Position numbers and translations under genes: made by a program. Source: Rhodobacteraceae bacterium S2214 (lineage in GTDB: Bacteria; Pseudomonadota; Alphaproteobacteria; Rhodobacterales; Rhodobacteraceae). From it: a stretch of DNA of 64,000 nucleotides. The stretch spans positions 3,325,501-3,389,500 of the forward strand of contig CP081161.1 in the NCBI GenBank assembly GCA_025141675.1, written 5' to 3'. Under the pieces are notes generated by a model that was not told the DNA's origin, did not search any database, and saw only the letters and a list, made by a program, of their open reading frames with translations. How positions within the stretch are numbered: the stretch's first letter is position 1; each line of letters opens with the position of its first letter. This document shows positions 17,706 to 26,838 of the stretch, in pieces.

Positions 17706-18674
17706 ATGGATCTGTTAACTCTTCTTCAAATCCTCGATTCCACAATGCGCCTGTCCACGCCTTTGTTGCTGGCCTGTCTTGCGGGTCTGTTTTCCGAACG
17801 TGCGGGCATCTTTGACATTGGCCTTGAGGGCAAAATGCTGGCCGCCGCGTTCCTGTCTGCTGCTGTCGCATATGTCAGCGGGTCGGTCTGGGTCGGCTTG
17901 TTGGCTGGTATCGCCGCGTCATTGGTGCTTTCCGCTATCCACGGCCTTGCGTCGATTACATTCCGTGGGAACCAGTTGATTTCCGGCGTTGCGATTAACT
18001 TCCTCGCCGCTGGTCTGACCGTTGTCGTCGCCCAAAGCTGGTTCAAACAAGGGGGCCGGACACCGCAATTGACGGACGGCGCACGGTTTGAACCAATCAC
18101 ACTGCCATTCGCGGACGCGTTGCGTGACGTGCCCGTGCTTGGCCCGATCTATTACGAACTGATCTCTGGCCACACTGTGTTGGTCTACATCGCCCTGCTT
18201 TGTGTCCCTGCCACGTGGTGGTTGCTGTATCGCACCCGTTTTGGTCTGCGTCTGCGTGCTGTCGGTGAAAACCCTGCCGCTGTGGATACGGCTGGTGTGT
18301 CGGTCGTTGGTCTGCGTTATGCAGCTGTTGCGATCTGTGGCGTGCTGTGCGGCATTGCGGGTGCTTATTTGGCGACCGCGCTGCAAGCTGGCTTCGTGAA
18401 GGACATGAGCGCTGGTCGCGGCTATATCGCGCTGGCTGCGTTGATCTTCGCGAAGTGGCGTCCGTGGTATGCGCTTTATGCGACGTTGCTGTTCGGCTTC
18501 TTGCAGGCCTTGGCGCTGCGTCCCGACCTGATCGAAAGCATCTTGTCATTCAAGGTGAACGGTCAGCTGCTGGACGTGCTGCCTTACATCCTTACCGTGA
18601 TCATCCTTGCCGGTTTCGTCGGCAAAGCGATCCCACCTCGCGCTGGCGGAGAACCTTATGTCAAAGAACGCTAA
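17706..18674 (+). CDS. Nucleoside ABC transporter permease 2
   Basis: 322 residues, second pore subunit of the same family (FDIGLEGKMLAAAF, then ENPAAVDTAGVSV, then GLRYAAVAICGVLCGIAGAY). Its 3' end overlaps the purine nucleoside phosphorylase start by 17 bp, so the transporter and the enzyme are translationally coupled. Confidence 0.92.
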   Translation: MDLLTLLQILDSTMRLSTPLLLACLAGLFSERAGIFDIGLEGKMLAAAFLSAAVAYVSGSVWVGLLAGIAASLVLSAIHGLASITFRGNQLISGVAINFLAAGLTVVVAQSWFKQGGRTPQLTDGARFEPITLPFADALRDVPVLGPIYYELISGHTVLVYIALLCVPATWWLLYRTRFGLRLRAVGENPAAVDTAGVSVVGLRYAAVAICGVLCGIAGAYLATALQAGFVKDMSAGRGYIALAALIFAKWRPWYALYATLLFGFLQALALRPDLIESILSFKVNGQLLDVLPYILTVIILAGFVGKAIPPRAGGEPYVKER

Positions 18675-19467
18675 ATCCGTCGCGGACGTGATCCGCGCAA
18701 AAGCGGGCGACGCCCCCGTCAGCGTTGGCCTGATCCTTGGGTCAGGTCTGGCGCATATCGCTGACGAAGTGGACGGTGTTGCGATCCCGTACGCGGAACT
18801 GGACGGGTTTCCGCATGCGCGCGTGTCTGGTCACAAGGCCAGTCTGACTGTGGGCGATCTGGACGGTGTCCGTGTCGCTGTGTTCGGCGGACGGTCGCAC
18901 TATTACGAAAGCGGTCGCGGCGATGCGATGCGTCATCCATTAGAGGTTCTGAAGGAATTGGGCGCTGACACGTTGGTCGCAACCAACGCGGCCGGTTCCA
19001 TGCATCAGGAAATGCCGACAGGGTCGATCATGTCGTTGTCTGATCACATCAACTTTTCCGGCCTGAACCCGTTGATAGGTGAACCGACTGACGCCCGCTT
19101 TGTCCCGATGAAAGATGCGTATGACCCAAGCATCCGTGCGGCCATGCGCCATGCGGCCGACGCTGAAGGTGTGGATATGCATAGCGGCGTCTATGCGTGG
19201 TATTCCGGTCCGTCTTTTGAAACCGTAGCGGAAATCAAAGCGATCAAGATGCTGGGTGCCGATGCGGTTGGGATGTCTACCGTACCTGAGGTGATCCTTG
19301 CGCGGTTCTTGGGACTAAAAGCAGCTGCAATTTCGTGTATCACGAACATGGCCGCTGGCATGTCTGACGAAAATATCAGCCACGAACACACAAAGGCGAT
19401 GGCCCCGATTGGTGCTGCAAAGCTTGAAAAAGTGTTGCGCCGCTGGCTGCGTGACAAGGCCAATTAG
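18658..19467 (+). CDS. punA: Purine-nucleoside phosphorylase
   Basis: 269 residues, trimeric-type PNP that splits imported purine nucleosides with phosphate into base plus ribose-1-phosphate. LGSGLAHIADEV, VFGGRSHYYESG, TNAAGSMHQEMPTGS (phosphate and base site) and MSTVPEVILARFLGLK are conserved blocks. The ATG at 18658 begins MSKNAKSVADVIRAKAG. The gene symbol follows usual practice for this type. Confidence 0.88.
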   Translation: MSKNAKSVADVIRAKAGDAPVSVGLILGSGLAHIADEVDGVAIPYAELDGFPHARVSGHKASLTVGDLDGVRVAVFGGRSHYYESGRGDAMRHPLEVLKELGADTLVATNAAGSMHQEMPTGSIMSLSDHINFSGLNPLIGEPTDARFVPMKDAYDPSIRAAMRHAADAEGVDMHSGVYAWYSGPSFETVAEIKAIKMLGADAVGMSTVPEVILARFLGLKAAAISCITNMAAGMSDENISHEHTKAMAPIGAAKLEKVLRRWLRDKAN

Positions 19468-19594
19468 GCTGCACGATTAGGTCCAATCCCCCGCCAATGC
19501 CGCGTTTGCACAAAAATGTGTCGCGGGGGGTTTGACTTAATCCACCTAGTCGGGTCATGTGAAGACAGCGGACTTAAACGCTCGGAACAGCCCA

Positions 19595-20509
19595 ATGCAA
19601 ATATACCTTCCTATCGCCGAGGTTTCGGTGAACGCCTTCCTATTACTTGGACTAGGCGGCATTGTGGGTATTTTGTCGGGAATGTTCGGCGTTGGTGGCG
19701 GTTTTTTGATGACACCCCTGCTATTCTTTATTGGCATTCCTCCTGCTGTGGCCGTCGCCACAGAGGCAAACCAAATCGTTGCCTCATCGTTTTCGGGGGT
19801 GCTCGCCCATTTCAAGCGAAAGACCGTGGACCTCAGGATGGGGACGGTGCTGCTGATCGGTGGTTTGATTGGTGCAGCACTTGGTATCGTAGTGTTCAAC
19901 TACCTGCGGTCGCTGGGCCAAGTCGATTTGCTGGTACAGCTTTGCTACGTGGTTTTCCTTGGCATGATCGGGTCGCTGATGTTTGTCGAAAGCCTACGGG
20001 CGATCCGCAAATCCGGCAAAGGTGCCCCGCCAACGCGTCGTAAACACACATGGATTCACAACCTACCATTCAAGATGAAGTTCCGGGTATCCGGTCTTTA
20101 TATCTCTGTCATTCCGCCGCTTTTGGTTGGGATCACCGTTGGTATTCTTGCCGCGATTATGGGTGTCGGCGGCGGGTTCATCATGGTTCCGGCGATGATT
20201 TACCTGCTTGGCATGCCGACCAAAGTGGTTGTCGGCACATCCCTTTTCCAGATCATTTTTGTGACCGCGTTCACGACAATGCTGCACGCGACAACCAACT
20301 ACACCGTTGATGTTGTTCTGGCCGTATTGCTGTTGGTCGGCGGCGTTGTTGGCGCGCAGATAGGCACGCGGATCGGCGTGAAGATGAAGGCCGAACAATT
20401 GCGTATTCTGCTGGCCATCATGGTGCTGTTGGTTTGCGGCAAGCTGGCCTTTGATTTGCTCGTCCAACCGTCAGAACTGTATTCTATTGGCGGCGGGGGT
20501 GGTCACTAA
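19595..20509 (+). CDS. TSUP/TauE-SafE family membrane transporter
   Basis: 304 residues, two repeated four-helix halves. Each half begins with the family motif: GMFGVGGGFLMTPLL near residue 28 and AIMGVGGGFIMVPAM in the second half. The family exports or imports small sulfur or carbon anions such as sulfite or sulfoacetate; the substrate is unknown here. The ATG at 19595 (MQIYLPIAEV) is preferred to the GTG at 19559. The gene abuts the TIGR02186 gene, a pairing I recall from many alphaproteobacteria. Confidence 0.85.
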   Translation: MQIYLPIAEVSVNAFLLLGLGGIVGILSGMFGVGGGFLMTPLLFFIGIPPAVAVATEANQIVASSFSGVLAHFKRKTVDLRMGTVLLIGGLIGAALGIVVFNYLRSLGQVDLLVQLCYVVFLGMIGSLMFVESLRAIRKSGKGAPPTRRKHTWIHNLPFKMKFRVSGLYISVIPPLLVGITVGILAAIMGVGGGFIMVPAMIYLLGMPTKVVVGTSLFQIIFVTAFTTMLHATTNYTVDVVLAVLLLVGGVVGAQIGTRIGVKMKAEQLRILLAIMVLLVCGKLAFDLLVQPSELYSIGGGGGH

Positions 20510-21261
20510 TGCTGATCCGTCTGCTGTCCTTGCTTTGCCTGCTATCCATGCCTGCCAAAGCCGAAGAAATCGTTCTAGGCCTGAGCCGCGATGAAGTCGC
20601 GATTACCGCGAATTTCGACGGATCAGACATCCTGATCTTTGGCGCGATCAAACGCGATGCGCCTGCCCCGACTGACGAAAAGTTGGGTGTCATTATCACC
20701 GTTGCAGGGCCCGACGGTCCGGTCACTGTGCGCCGCAAGGCCCGCAGGCTTGGTATCTGGGTGAACACGGATTCTGTGAACGTTGCGGTTGCGCCATCGT
20801 TCTATGCCGTCGCCACGAACATGCCATTGGCCGACGTTCTGAATGCTGAGGTCGATAGCAAAGCCCGTATCAGCATTGCGAATGCAATCCGGACATACGG
20901 GCAGATGGATGGCAAAGAAGTTGATTTCGAGGATGCATTGATCCGCATTCGGGAAGATCAGCGTCTTTACCAGACGTTGCCGGACGCCGTACTGGTCGAA
21001 GACGAAACCCTATTCCGCACCAACATTTCGATGCCTGCAAACCTGACCGAAGGCGATTACCGCGCCGAGATTTATCTGACCCGTGGTGGCGATATCGTCG
21101 ATGTTTATGTGACGGATATTCCGGTGAAGAAAGTCGGGCTGGAACGTTGGTTGTATAATCTCGCGCATGACAACGCGCTTCTGTACGGCTTGATGTCGCT
21201 GGCAATTGCGATCGCTGCCGGTTGGGGAGCCTCTGCCGTGTTTTCCGTGTTCAAACGGTAA
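20509..21261 (+). CDS. TIGR02186-family exported membrane-anchored protein
   Basis: 250 residues. Signal peptide MLIRLLSLLCLLSMPAKA, an all-beta periplasmic part starting EEIVLGLSRDEVAITANFDG, and a single C-terminal membrane helix near 225-245. It begins one base within the stop of the TSUP transporter, so it is probably a periplasmic partner. Its function is not established. Confidence 0.85.
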   Translation: MLIRLLSLLCLLSMPAKAEEIVLGLSRDEVAITANFDGSDILIFGAIKRDAPAPTDEKLGVIITVAGPDGPVTVRRKARRLGIWVNTDSVNVAVAPSFYAVATNMPLADVLNAEVDSKARISIANAIRTYGQMDGKEVDFEDALIRIREDQRLYQTLPDAVLVEDETLFRTNISMPANLTEGDYRAEIYLTRGGDIVDVYVTDIPVKKVGLERWLYNLAHDNALLYGLMSLAIAIAAGWGASAVFSVFKR

Positions 21262-21264
21262 ACA

Positions 21265-21981
21265 CTATCCCCGACCGATGTAGGGCATCTTCGTCGCCAT
21301 CAGCGTTTGGAATTGCACGTTTGCCTCAGACGGCAACATCGCCATGTGATAGATCGCTGTGGCCACATCTTCCACGGCCATGCTTGGTAACGGATCAAGC
21401 CCCTCAGCCGCCCGTTTTTCTTCAAGCTGCTGCACAAGGTCGGTCCGCGCGTTGCCAATATCGATTTGCCCGCATGCAATGTCATAAGGCCGCCCATCAA
21501 GGCTCAGCGTTTTGGTTAGCCCCGTGACGCCGTGTTTTGTCGTCGTGTAGCAGATCGACCCTTCACGCGGGCTATGCGCTGAGATCGAGCCGTTGTTGAT
21601 GATCCGACCACCTTGCGGCGTTTGCTTGCGCATTTGCCGGAACGCCGCGCGCGCACACAGAAACATGCCAGTTAGGTTTACATCAACCACGGACTGCCAA
21701 TCGGCGAGGCTGATCTCGTCGATTGTGGTTTGTTTGCCGAACATGCCCGCATTATTGAACAACACATCAACCTGCCCGAAGGCGTCAAAAGCGGCGTCAA
21801 CATCCGCCTCTTTTGTAACATCACAGGGCAGCGCGACGGCGTTGTCATAGGCCGCAGCAAGATCTTCCAGCGGTTCTGCACGACGCGCGATCATGCCGAC
21901 ACGCCAGCCTTCGTCGAGAAACTTTTCGGCGGTCGCTTTGCCGATGCCGCTGCTGGCGCCCGTGATAACAATGCTTTTCAT
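21265..21981 (-). CDS. Short-chain dehydrogenase/reductase
   Basis: 238 residues, classical SDR. The NAD(P)-binding TGASSGIGKA is at residues 7-16, NNAG follows strand 4, the catalytic serine is in NNGSISAHS, and the YxxxK pair is YTTTK. It has a 4-bp overlap with the helicase gene upstream, placing it at the end of the luxR-luxI-helicase-SDR run. Substrate unknown. Confidence 0.88.
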   Translation of the reverse strand: MKSIVITGASSGIGKATAEKFLDEGWRVGMIARRAEPLEDLAAAYDNAVALPCDVTKEADVDAAFDAFGQVDVLFNNAGMFGKQTTIDEISLADWQSVVDVNLTGMFLCARAAFRQMRKQTPQGGRIINNGSISAHSPREGSICYTTTKHGVTGLTKTLSLDGRPYDIACGQIDIGNARTDLVQQLEEKRAAEGLDPLPSMAVEDVATAIYHMAMLPSEANVQFQTLMATKMPYIGRG

Positions 21982-23510
21982 AGCTCTCCCCCGCCGGTCA
22001 GCTCCAATGGTGCCGCTGGTGCGCGTAGGTCGTCCACACGCAGTTCACCCGATGGCTTCGCAAGACGGTTCCGCACCACCCAGCGTAACTGGTTTTCCGC
22101 CCGCGTAATTGCAACGTATGTCAGGCGTTTCCAAAGCGGCTGGCCCGCCTCGACCCGTCCCATGCGGGCGGCGATTTCGATATCGGGTGCAAAGACTTGC
22201 ACTGTGTCCCATTGCGACCCCTGCGCTTTGTGGATCGTGACAGCCGCGCCATGCAGGAACGTAGCACCCATGCGTGCCGCGAACGGGATAAACGGTTCTT
22301 CGTCGCCTTCCTGTTCGATCTTCACGATAGACGCCGCCGAGATTTGCGGTTCTTCCGCCCCCATCACGTGCAAGCGCGAAAAACCGGGCTTGCGACCCGG
22401 CCCAAGATAAACGACCTGCGCACCTTTGATCAGTCCGCGTGCTTCAAGGTCGAGCCGCTTTTTGCGGTGTTTCATCGGCAGTTCGATACCGTCACAGATC
22501 AACGGTTCGCCTTCCAGCAGTTCGTCGCCGGGCGCGCCATATGCGGCGCGAAACGCGTGGATCAACCGGATACGGGTTTTGTTGGTCCAGACCAGCACAG
22601 GCGACCGCGCCATCAGGTCAGATTCAACCCGTTGGGCCATGACAACCCGTTCGTCTTTTTGCGCGGCTTCCGCGACCATTTTTTCGAAATGATAGAAGTC
22701 GAGCATCGGGTCGGCCAGCGCATGTGCCAAATCAAGGATCGGGTTGCCTGCTGTTTGCCGGTGAACCCGTTCCAGAACTTTGACCTTCTTTTCAGGGAGC
22801 GTTTCGAACACCATCCCGCCAGAGGATTGCACCGGCGGCAGCTGTGCGGGATCGCCGAACAAGACAAGCGTCGGGAAAATCTCTTGCAGGTCTTCGAATT
22901 GTTTGGCGTCCAGCATCGAACTTTCGTCGATGAACCCGATATCGAGCGGTTCTTCGCGACGCTTCCAGCCCGTGATGAAATCCGATCCGCGCAATCCGGC
23001 GGCGGCAAGCGCCGCTGGCACCGATTTGTTCGCCTCAAACGACGCAAAGGCACGGTCTAATGCGACGTCTGTTAGACCTTCGATTTCAGGTTTTTCGCCC
23101 GATCCAGCCAGCCATTCGGCGACTTTTTCGTATTCTGGGTCATAGACCGGCGTGTAAAGAATACGGTGAATTGTTGTCGCAGGCACACCGCGATTGCGCA
23201 GAACTGACGCGGCTTTGTTGGTCGGCGCGAGAATTGCCAACGTCCTACGATCTTTACGCTTTTTGCCTTCCCAGTCGCCTGAAATGACATCAACACCAGC
23301 CTCTTCCAACGCTTTATAGAGCTTGGCCAACAACAGTGTTTTGCCCGACCCTGCCTTGCCGATCACAGCCATCACAGATGACTTATCGGATGCAGGCGGC
23401 ATCAGCAGGCTATCGTCCAGATGCACCCCCGATTGACGAAGGGTCTGAGCAACAGCATCCCAGGCTTCGGCCTGATCTTCTGAGAAGGTGACTTGGGTCG
23501 GCATATTCAT
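21978..23510 (-). CDS. RecD-like superfamily 1 DNA helicase
   Basis: 510 residues. Walker A GKAGSGKT near residue 52, motif Ia LAPTNKAA, Walker B FIDESSML, motif III LFGDPAQLPPV, and the C-terminal UvrD-like motifs TIHKAQGSQWDTV and YVAITRAENQL. It lacks the long N-terminal domain of RecD2 and so is a short standalone form. It begins 39 bp downstream of luxI. Confidence 0.88.
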   Translation of the reverse strand: MNMPTQVTFSEDQAEAWDAVAQTLRQSGVHLDDSLLMPPASDKSSVMAVIGKAGSGKTLLLAKLYKALEEAGVDVISGDWEGKKRKDRRTLAILAPTNKAASVLRNRGVPATTIHRILYTPVYDPEYEKVAEWLAGSGEKPEIEGLTDVALDRAFASFEANKSVPAALAAAGLRGSDFITGWKRREEPLDIGFIDESSMLDAKQFEDLQEIFPTLVLFGDPAQLPPVQSSGGMVFETLPEKKVKVLERVHRQTAGNPILDLAHALADPMLDFYHFEKMVAEAAQKDERVVMAQRVESDLMARSPVLVWTNKTRIRLIHAFRAAYGAPGDELLEGEPLICDGIELPMKHRKKRLDLEARGLIKGAQVVYLGPGRKPGFSRLHVMGAEEPQISAASIVKIEQEGDEEPFIPFAARMGATFLHGAAVTIHKAQGSQWDTVQVFAPDIEIAARMGRVEAGQPLWKRLTYVAITRAENQLRWVVRNRLAKPSGELRVDDLRAPAAPLELTGGGEL

Positions 23511-23549
23511 GCGCCGACCCTATATGGCACGCGGCAAAGGTGCCAGCGA

Positions 23550-24182
23550 TCAAGCGGCTTTCGGAAGGATTACGGGACGCCCCATCGACCGCTGGAACCA
23601 GTGTTCGGACACGTCCGACGACACCGCCGCGCGGCGCAACACATGCACCCGATCAATCGGCCTGTATTGCCACAGCCCAACGCTGATCTGGTCGCGCCCT
23701 GTACCGCTTGATCCCAAGACTTCGGGACTAGACCCGATCATGCGGTAAATGCGGATCATACGCGCATCAAAGACACCAAGCAGGTGTGTTAGTTGAAACG
23801 CGCGCATCAATTCGCCACCGCCGAGCATAAGTGCCGCTGCGACACGGGATGGCACCCCTTCGCGCAAGCAATATCGTGTGCATTCCCAAATCAGCGGATC
23901 GTCGATCACACGATCCCCCAGCAGGTCGCTAAAGTGGTCGTTTACCATCGTCTGGCCAGACGATGGAATAAACCGCATAGACCCGCCATGCGTCCCGTCA
24001 GGCATCACCCAGATGACATAAAGGGTATCGTCACGGTCGTATTCGTCGATTTCCCAGCCACGGTCATCAACGGTAACTTCCCATCCAAGACGTCGCTTAA
24101 ATTGGTCCGCACGATCGCGGTGCATTGACGCCTGTAATTTGGCGTCCAGACCGATGTCCCGTCCATAAATATATCGCAGCAT
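23550..24182 (-). CDS. luxI: Acyl-homoserine lactone synthase (LuxI family)
   Basis: 210 residues; makes an AHL signal from S-adenosylmethionine and an acyl carrier. The invariant residues are visible: Arg, Phe and Trp in RADQFKRRLGW, the two aspartates in EIDEYDRDD, Arg in SMRFIPS, and Glu and Arg in WECTRYCL. The ATG at 24182 follows AGGA at 8 bases; the ATG at 24191 would add three residues. It lies directly downstream of luxR on the same strand. The acyl chain length cannot be read from the sequence. Confidence 0.93.
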   Translation of the reverse strand: MLRYIYGRDIGLDAKLQASMHRDRADQFKRRLGWEVTVDDRGWEIDEYDRDDTLYVIWVMPDGTHGGSMRFIPSSGQTMVNDHFSDLLGDRVIDDPLIWECTRYCLREGVPSRVAAALMLGGGELMRAFQLTHLLGVFDARMIRIYRMIGSSPEVLGSSGTGRDQISVGLWQYRPIDRVHVLRRAAVSSDVSEHWFQRSMGRPVILPKAA

Positions 24183-24193
24183 CTGCCGCATCC

Positions 24194-24218
24194 TAACCTG
24201 TCTATAAAAAGATGGTTA
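24194..24218 (-). promoter_or_regulatory. Inverted repeat in the luxI leader (possible lux-box-like element)
   Basis: TAACC (24194-24198) and GGTTA (24214-24218) flank an AT-rich centre containing TATA. The plus-strand half ACCTG resembles the V. fischeri lux box half-site, but the right half (GATGGT) is degenerate. It lies 12-36 bp from the luxI start. Confidence 0.35.
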
Positions 24219-24288
24219 AGATTGCGACGTGCGGGTCTAGGAAGGATTACGGTACCGTACGCTGGTCTTTAAGAAATCATTGACGGCA

Positions 24289-25065
24289 TTAATGACCGGA
24301 GTGTGTATCACGCCCTGGCCAACCGCCCACGGAATCGCGCGCAGCACCGCCGACGATGATGTGTCCGTCTGCCAGCGCCTTGGCGACAGCATGGATCGTA
24401 TTGGACGCCCCGAGCTTGAACCGCGCGCTTTCGATATAGGCCCGCAACGTGTGTTCCGAGATCGACAGCATGTCCGCAACCTGCGCACGGCCGTATCCCA
24501 TCGCAAGGAACGTCAAGGCATCTACCTCGCGGGGGGAAAGAGGGCGGGTTGCTTCTGGCACGCGATTTTTCTCTAACTCCAACGCTTTTTGGTTCAAGAA
24601 ATATGCGATCAAAACCAGATCGCGTTGATGTTCTGCGGTAAATGCTTCCCAGACGTCGTCCGAACACGTGTGGGACACGCTAAACACCGCAAACTGTCCA
24701 TTTGGCCCGCGCAGCGGGATCGAATACCCTTGGTTCCCAATACCGTGGTCGATTGCATCTAATTGGAATTGCCGAGCCGCTTTGCTGCGCCAGTCAAGGC
24801 GCTTCCAATTGACCGGATGAGCGCCCTGAAAACAGCCTATGACGACCGGATCGATACGAAGATATTCCTTATCTACGTAGTGTTGAACCCATTTGGGCGG
24901 ATACGTCCCGAACCCATATTGATCACCATCCGCGCTGACCCAGTGATAAACCACATGGTCGATTTTGTAGTGATCACGTAAACCTAATGTCAGCCCATGA
25001 ATTTCTTCAAGAGCCGTAACCTTCTCAAGCTTGCGTAAGAATTCGTCTAGGTTCAGTTTCTTCAC
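24289..25065 (-). CDS. luxR: LuxR-family quorum-sensing transcriptional regulator
   Basis: 258 residues. The N-terminal autoinducer-binding domain contains the conserved WVQHYVDKEYLRIDPVV (Trp, Tyr, Asp-Pro of the ligand pocket). The C-terminal LuxR helix-turn-helix spans about residues 178-238 (LSPREVDALTFLAMGYGR). A glycine-rich tail of about 20 residues follows. It overlaps the upstream small gene by 41 bp and is followed after 106 bp by luxI. Confidence 0.92.
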   Translation of the reverse strand: MKKLNLDEFLRKLEKVTALEEIHGLTLGLRDHYKIDHVVYHWVSADGDQYGFGTYPPKWVQHYVDKEYLRIDPVVIGCFQGAHPVNWKRLDWRSKAARQFQLDAIDHGIGNQGYSIPLRGPNGQFAVFSVSHTCSDDVWEAFTAEHQRDLVLIAYFLNQKALELEKNRVPEATRPLSPREVDALTFLAMGYGRAQVADMLSISEHTLRAYIESARFKLGASNTIHAVAKALADGHIIVGGAARDSVGGWPGRDTHSGH

Positions 25066-25222
25066 TTCGTGCCAAATGCGACACGCCCCTCTTGTCCGGG
25101 TCTATTTCAGCTTCTGCCACGACCGCGACCCGATCCAATTCTTCGGCTAGGTCGGGCAATTCGTTCTGCTGAGCAAAACTTTTCAAATCAACAATGACGT
25201 CAAGAATCCATTGGTGTCCCAT
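25025..25222 (-). CDS. Small conserved protein preceding luxR
   Basis: 65 residues starting MGHQWILDVIVDLKSFAQQNELPDLAEELDRVAVVAEAEI (quoted in two parts: MGHQWILDVIVDLKSFAQQN and ELPDLAEELDRVAVVAEAEI). A helical N-terminal half is followed by a basic tail. I recall very similar short proteins upstream of luxR in other roseobacters (from memory). The frame runs 41 bp into luxR, suggesting translational coupling. Confidence 0.6.
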   Translation of the reverse strand: MGHQWILDVIVDLKSFAQQNELPDLAEELDRVAVVAEAEIDPDKRGVSHLARSEETEPRRILTQA

Positions 25223-25242
25223 GTTACAGCCTTTGCATTTAA

Positions 25243-25261
25243 GGTTAACAAATCGCTAACC
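25243..25261. promoter_or_regulatory. Inverted repeat GGTTA-N9-TAACC upstream of the luxR transcript
   Basis: Perfect 5-bp arms. The same arms, in the opposite order, bracket the luxI leader repeat. It is 21-39 bp upstream of the small gene that precedes luxR. It could be an operator; nothing in the sequence proves it. Confidence 0.35.
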
Positions 25262-25359
25262 CTCAATACTTACCATCTTCAGGGCCCCCGCATCACCGGC
25301 GGTTTCGGCACCCCCATAAATAGCGGGCCGACTATCAAACAAGTATTTGAAAACATTAA

Positions 25360-25384
25360 GGGCGCAACCAAAATGGATGCGCCC
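25360..25384 (-). terminator. Terminator of the crotonyl-CoA carboxylase/reductase gene
   Basis: GGGCGCA pairs with TGCGCCC around an 11-base loop. On the minus strand it is followed by TTAATGTTTTC. It lies 28 bp beyond the stop at 25412. The rest of the 189-bp spacer holds only the repeat described above. Confidence 0.6.
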
Positions 25385-25411
25385 CCTTTCGATTAACACA
25401 ACTTATAGTTG

Positions 25412-26695
25412 TTATTCGGGCGCAATGCAATCCTCAAAGGTGCGCAACCCCATTTTGGGAGATTGAACCAGCACGGCCATATTGCCGGGCTTGTGTTCGT
25501 TCTTGCGCATCTTCGTATGAGCGGCCGGAATTTCGTTCCACTCAAAGCATTCAGACATACATGGATCCAGTCGACGTTCGACCATCAGGTGGTTCGCGGC
25601 GGACGCCTGTTTGAGGTTTGCGAAGTGGCTCCCCTGCAGGCGCTTCTGGTGCATCCACATGTATCTAACATCAAACGTACAATTGTACCCAGAAGTTCCC
25701 GCACAAATGACAACCATGCCACCTTTTTTTACAACGAGGCTCGAAACTGGGAAAGTTGCTTCGCCCGGATGTTCAAAAACCATGTCCACATTCACGCCTT
25801 TTCCGGTGATATCCCAGATGGCTTTGCCGAACTTGCGCGCAGCTTTGAGCCATCCGTCATATTCGGGTGTGTTCACGGTAGGCAGTTGCCCCCAGCAATC
25901 GAAATCGTTCCGGTTGATCACACCTTTCGCCCCGAGCGACATCACAAAGTCACGTTTGCTTTCGTCGCTGATCACGCCGATTGCATTGGCCCCAGCCGTG
26001 TTGATCAACTGGATCGCATAGGACCCCAGACCGCCGGACGCTCCCCAAACCAGAACGTTCTGACCCGGTTTCAGATCATGTGGTTCGTGACCGAACAGCA
26101 TCCGGTAGGCTGTCGCGAGCGTCAGTGTGTAGCACGCCGCTTCTTCCCACGTCAGGTGCTTGGGACGCGGCATCAGTTGCTGCGCTTGCACACATGTGAA
26201 CTGTGCAAATGACCCGTCAGGGGTTTCATAGCCCCAAATCCGCTGAGACGGAGAATACATCGGGTCGCCACCGTTACAGTGTTCGTCGTCGCCGTCGTCT
26301 TGGTTGCAATGGATCACAACTTCATCGCCGACTTTCCAACGCTTCACCTTGTCACCTACGGCCCAAACGATGCCAGAGGCATCCGAACCGGCGATGTGGT
26401 ATTCGGCTTTGTGTACGTCAAACGGGCTAAGGGGTACGCCCAAGCCAGCCCAAACACCGTTATAATTAACGCCAGCGGCCATCACCATAACCAACACTTC
26501 GTGGCTGTCGGGTTTCGGTGTTGCGACAGTTTCGATTTCAAACGCTTTGTCTGGTTCGCCGTGACGTTCACGACGGATTGTCCATGCCTGCATCTGCTCT
26601 GGGACATGGCCCAAAGGTGGCATTTCACCGACTTCGTAAAGGTCTTTTTTCGGGGCTGCGTAGGCGTCTGCGCCTGCTGTCAAATCAAGGGCCAT
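25412..26695 (-). CDS. ccrA: Crotonyl-CoA carboxylase/reductase
   Basis: 427 residues, MDR-superfamily enzyme that reductively carboxylates crotonyl-CoA to ethylmalonyl-CoA with NADPH and CO2, the key step of the ethylmalonyl-CoA pathway for acetyl-CoA assimilation. The N-terminal GroES-like domain carries GVNYNGVWAGLG and the family-specific CNGGDPMYSPSQRIWGYET (20 residues or fewer quoted). The NADPH loop is GASGGLGSYA. The ATG at 26695 follows GGAG at 7 bases. ecm, mch and mcl2 lie nearby. Confidence 0.95.
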   Translation of the reverse strand: MALDLTAGADAYAAPKKDLYEVGEMPPLGHVPEQMQAWTIRRERHGEPDKAFEIETVATPKPDSHEVLVMVMAAGVNYNGVWAGLGVPLSPFDVHKAEYHIAGSDASGIVWAVGDKVKRWKVGDEVVIHCNQDDGDDEHCNGGDPMYSPSQRIWGYETPDGSFAQFTCVQAQQLMPRPKHLTWEEAACYTLTLATAYRMLFGHEPHDLKPGQNVLVWGASGGLGSYAIQLINTAGANAIGVISDESKRDFVMSLGAKGVINRNDFDCWGQLPTVNTPEYDGWLKAARKFGKAIWDITGKGVNVDMVFEHPGEATFPVSSLVVKKGGMVVICAGTSGYNCTFDVRYMWMHQKRLQGSHFANLKQASAANHLMVERRLDPCMSECFEWNEIPAAHTKMRKNEHKPGNMAVLVQSPKMGLRTFEDCIAPE

Positions 26696-26838
26696 GGTGC
26701 GCTCCATCTCGCTTTATTCCTGTGTCAATGCCGCGCCGCAGAATCGGGCGTCTGACCTAGCAATAAGATCGGTAGCGAAACAAAGCAACACCATGGCTGC
26801 ATTTTTTGTAATTTAATTACTGCCGCATCGCAGAAACG

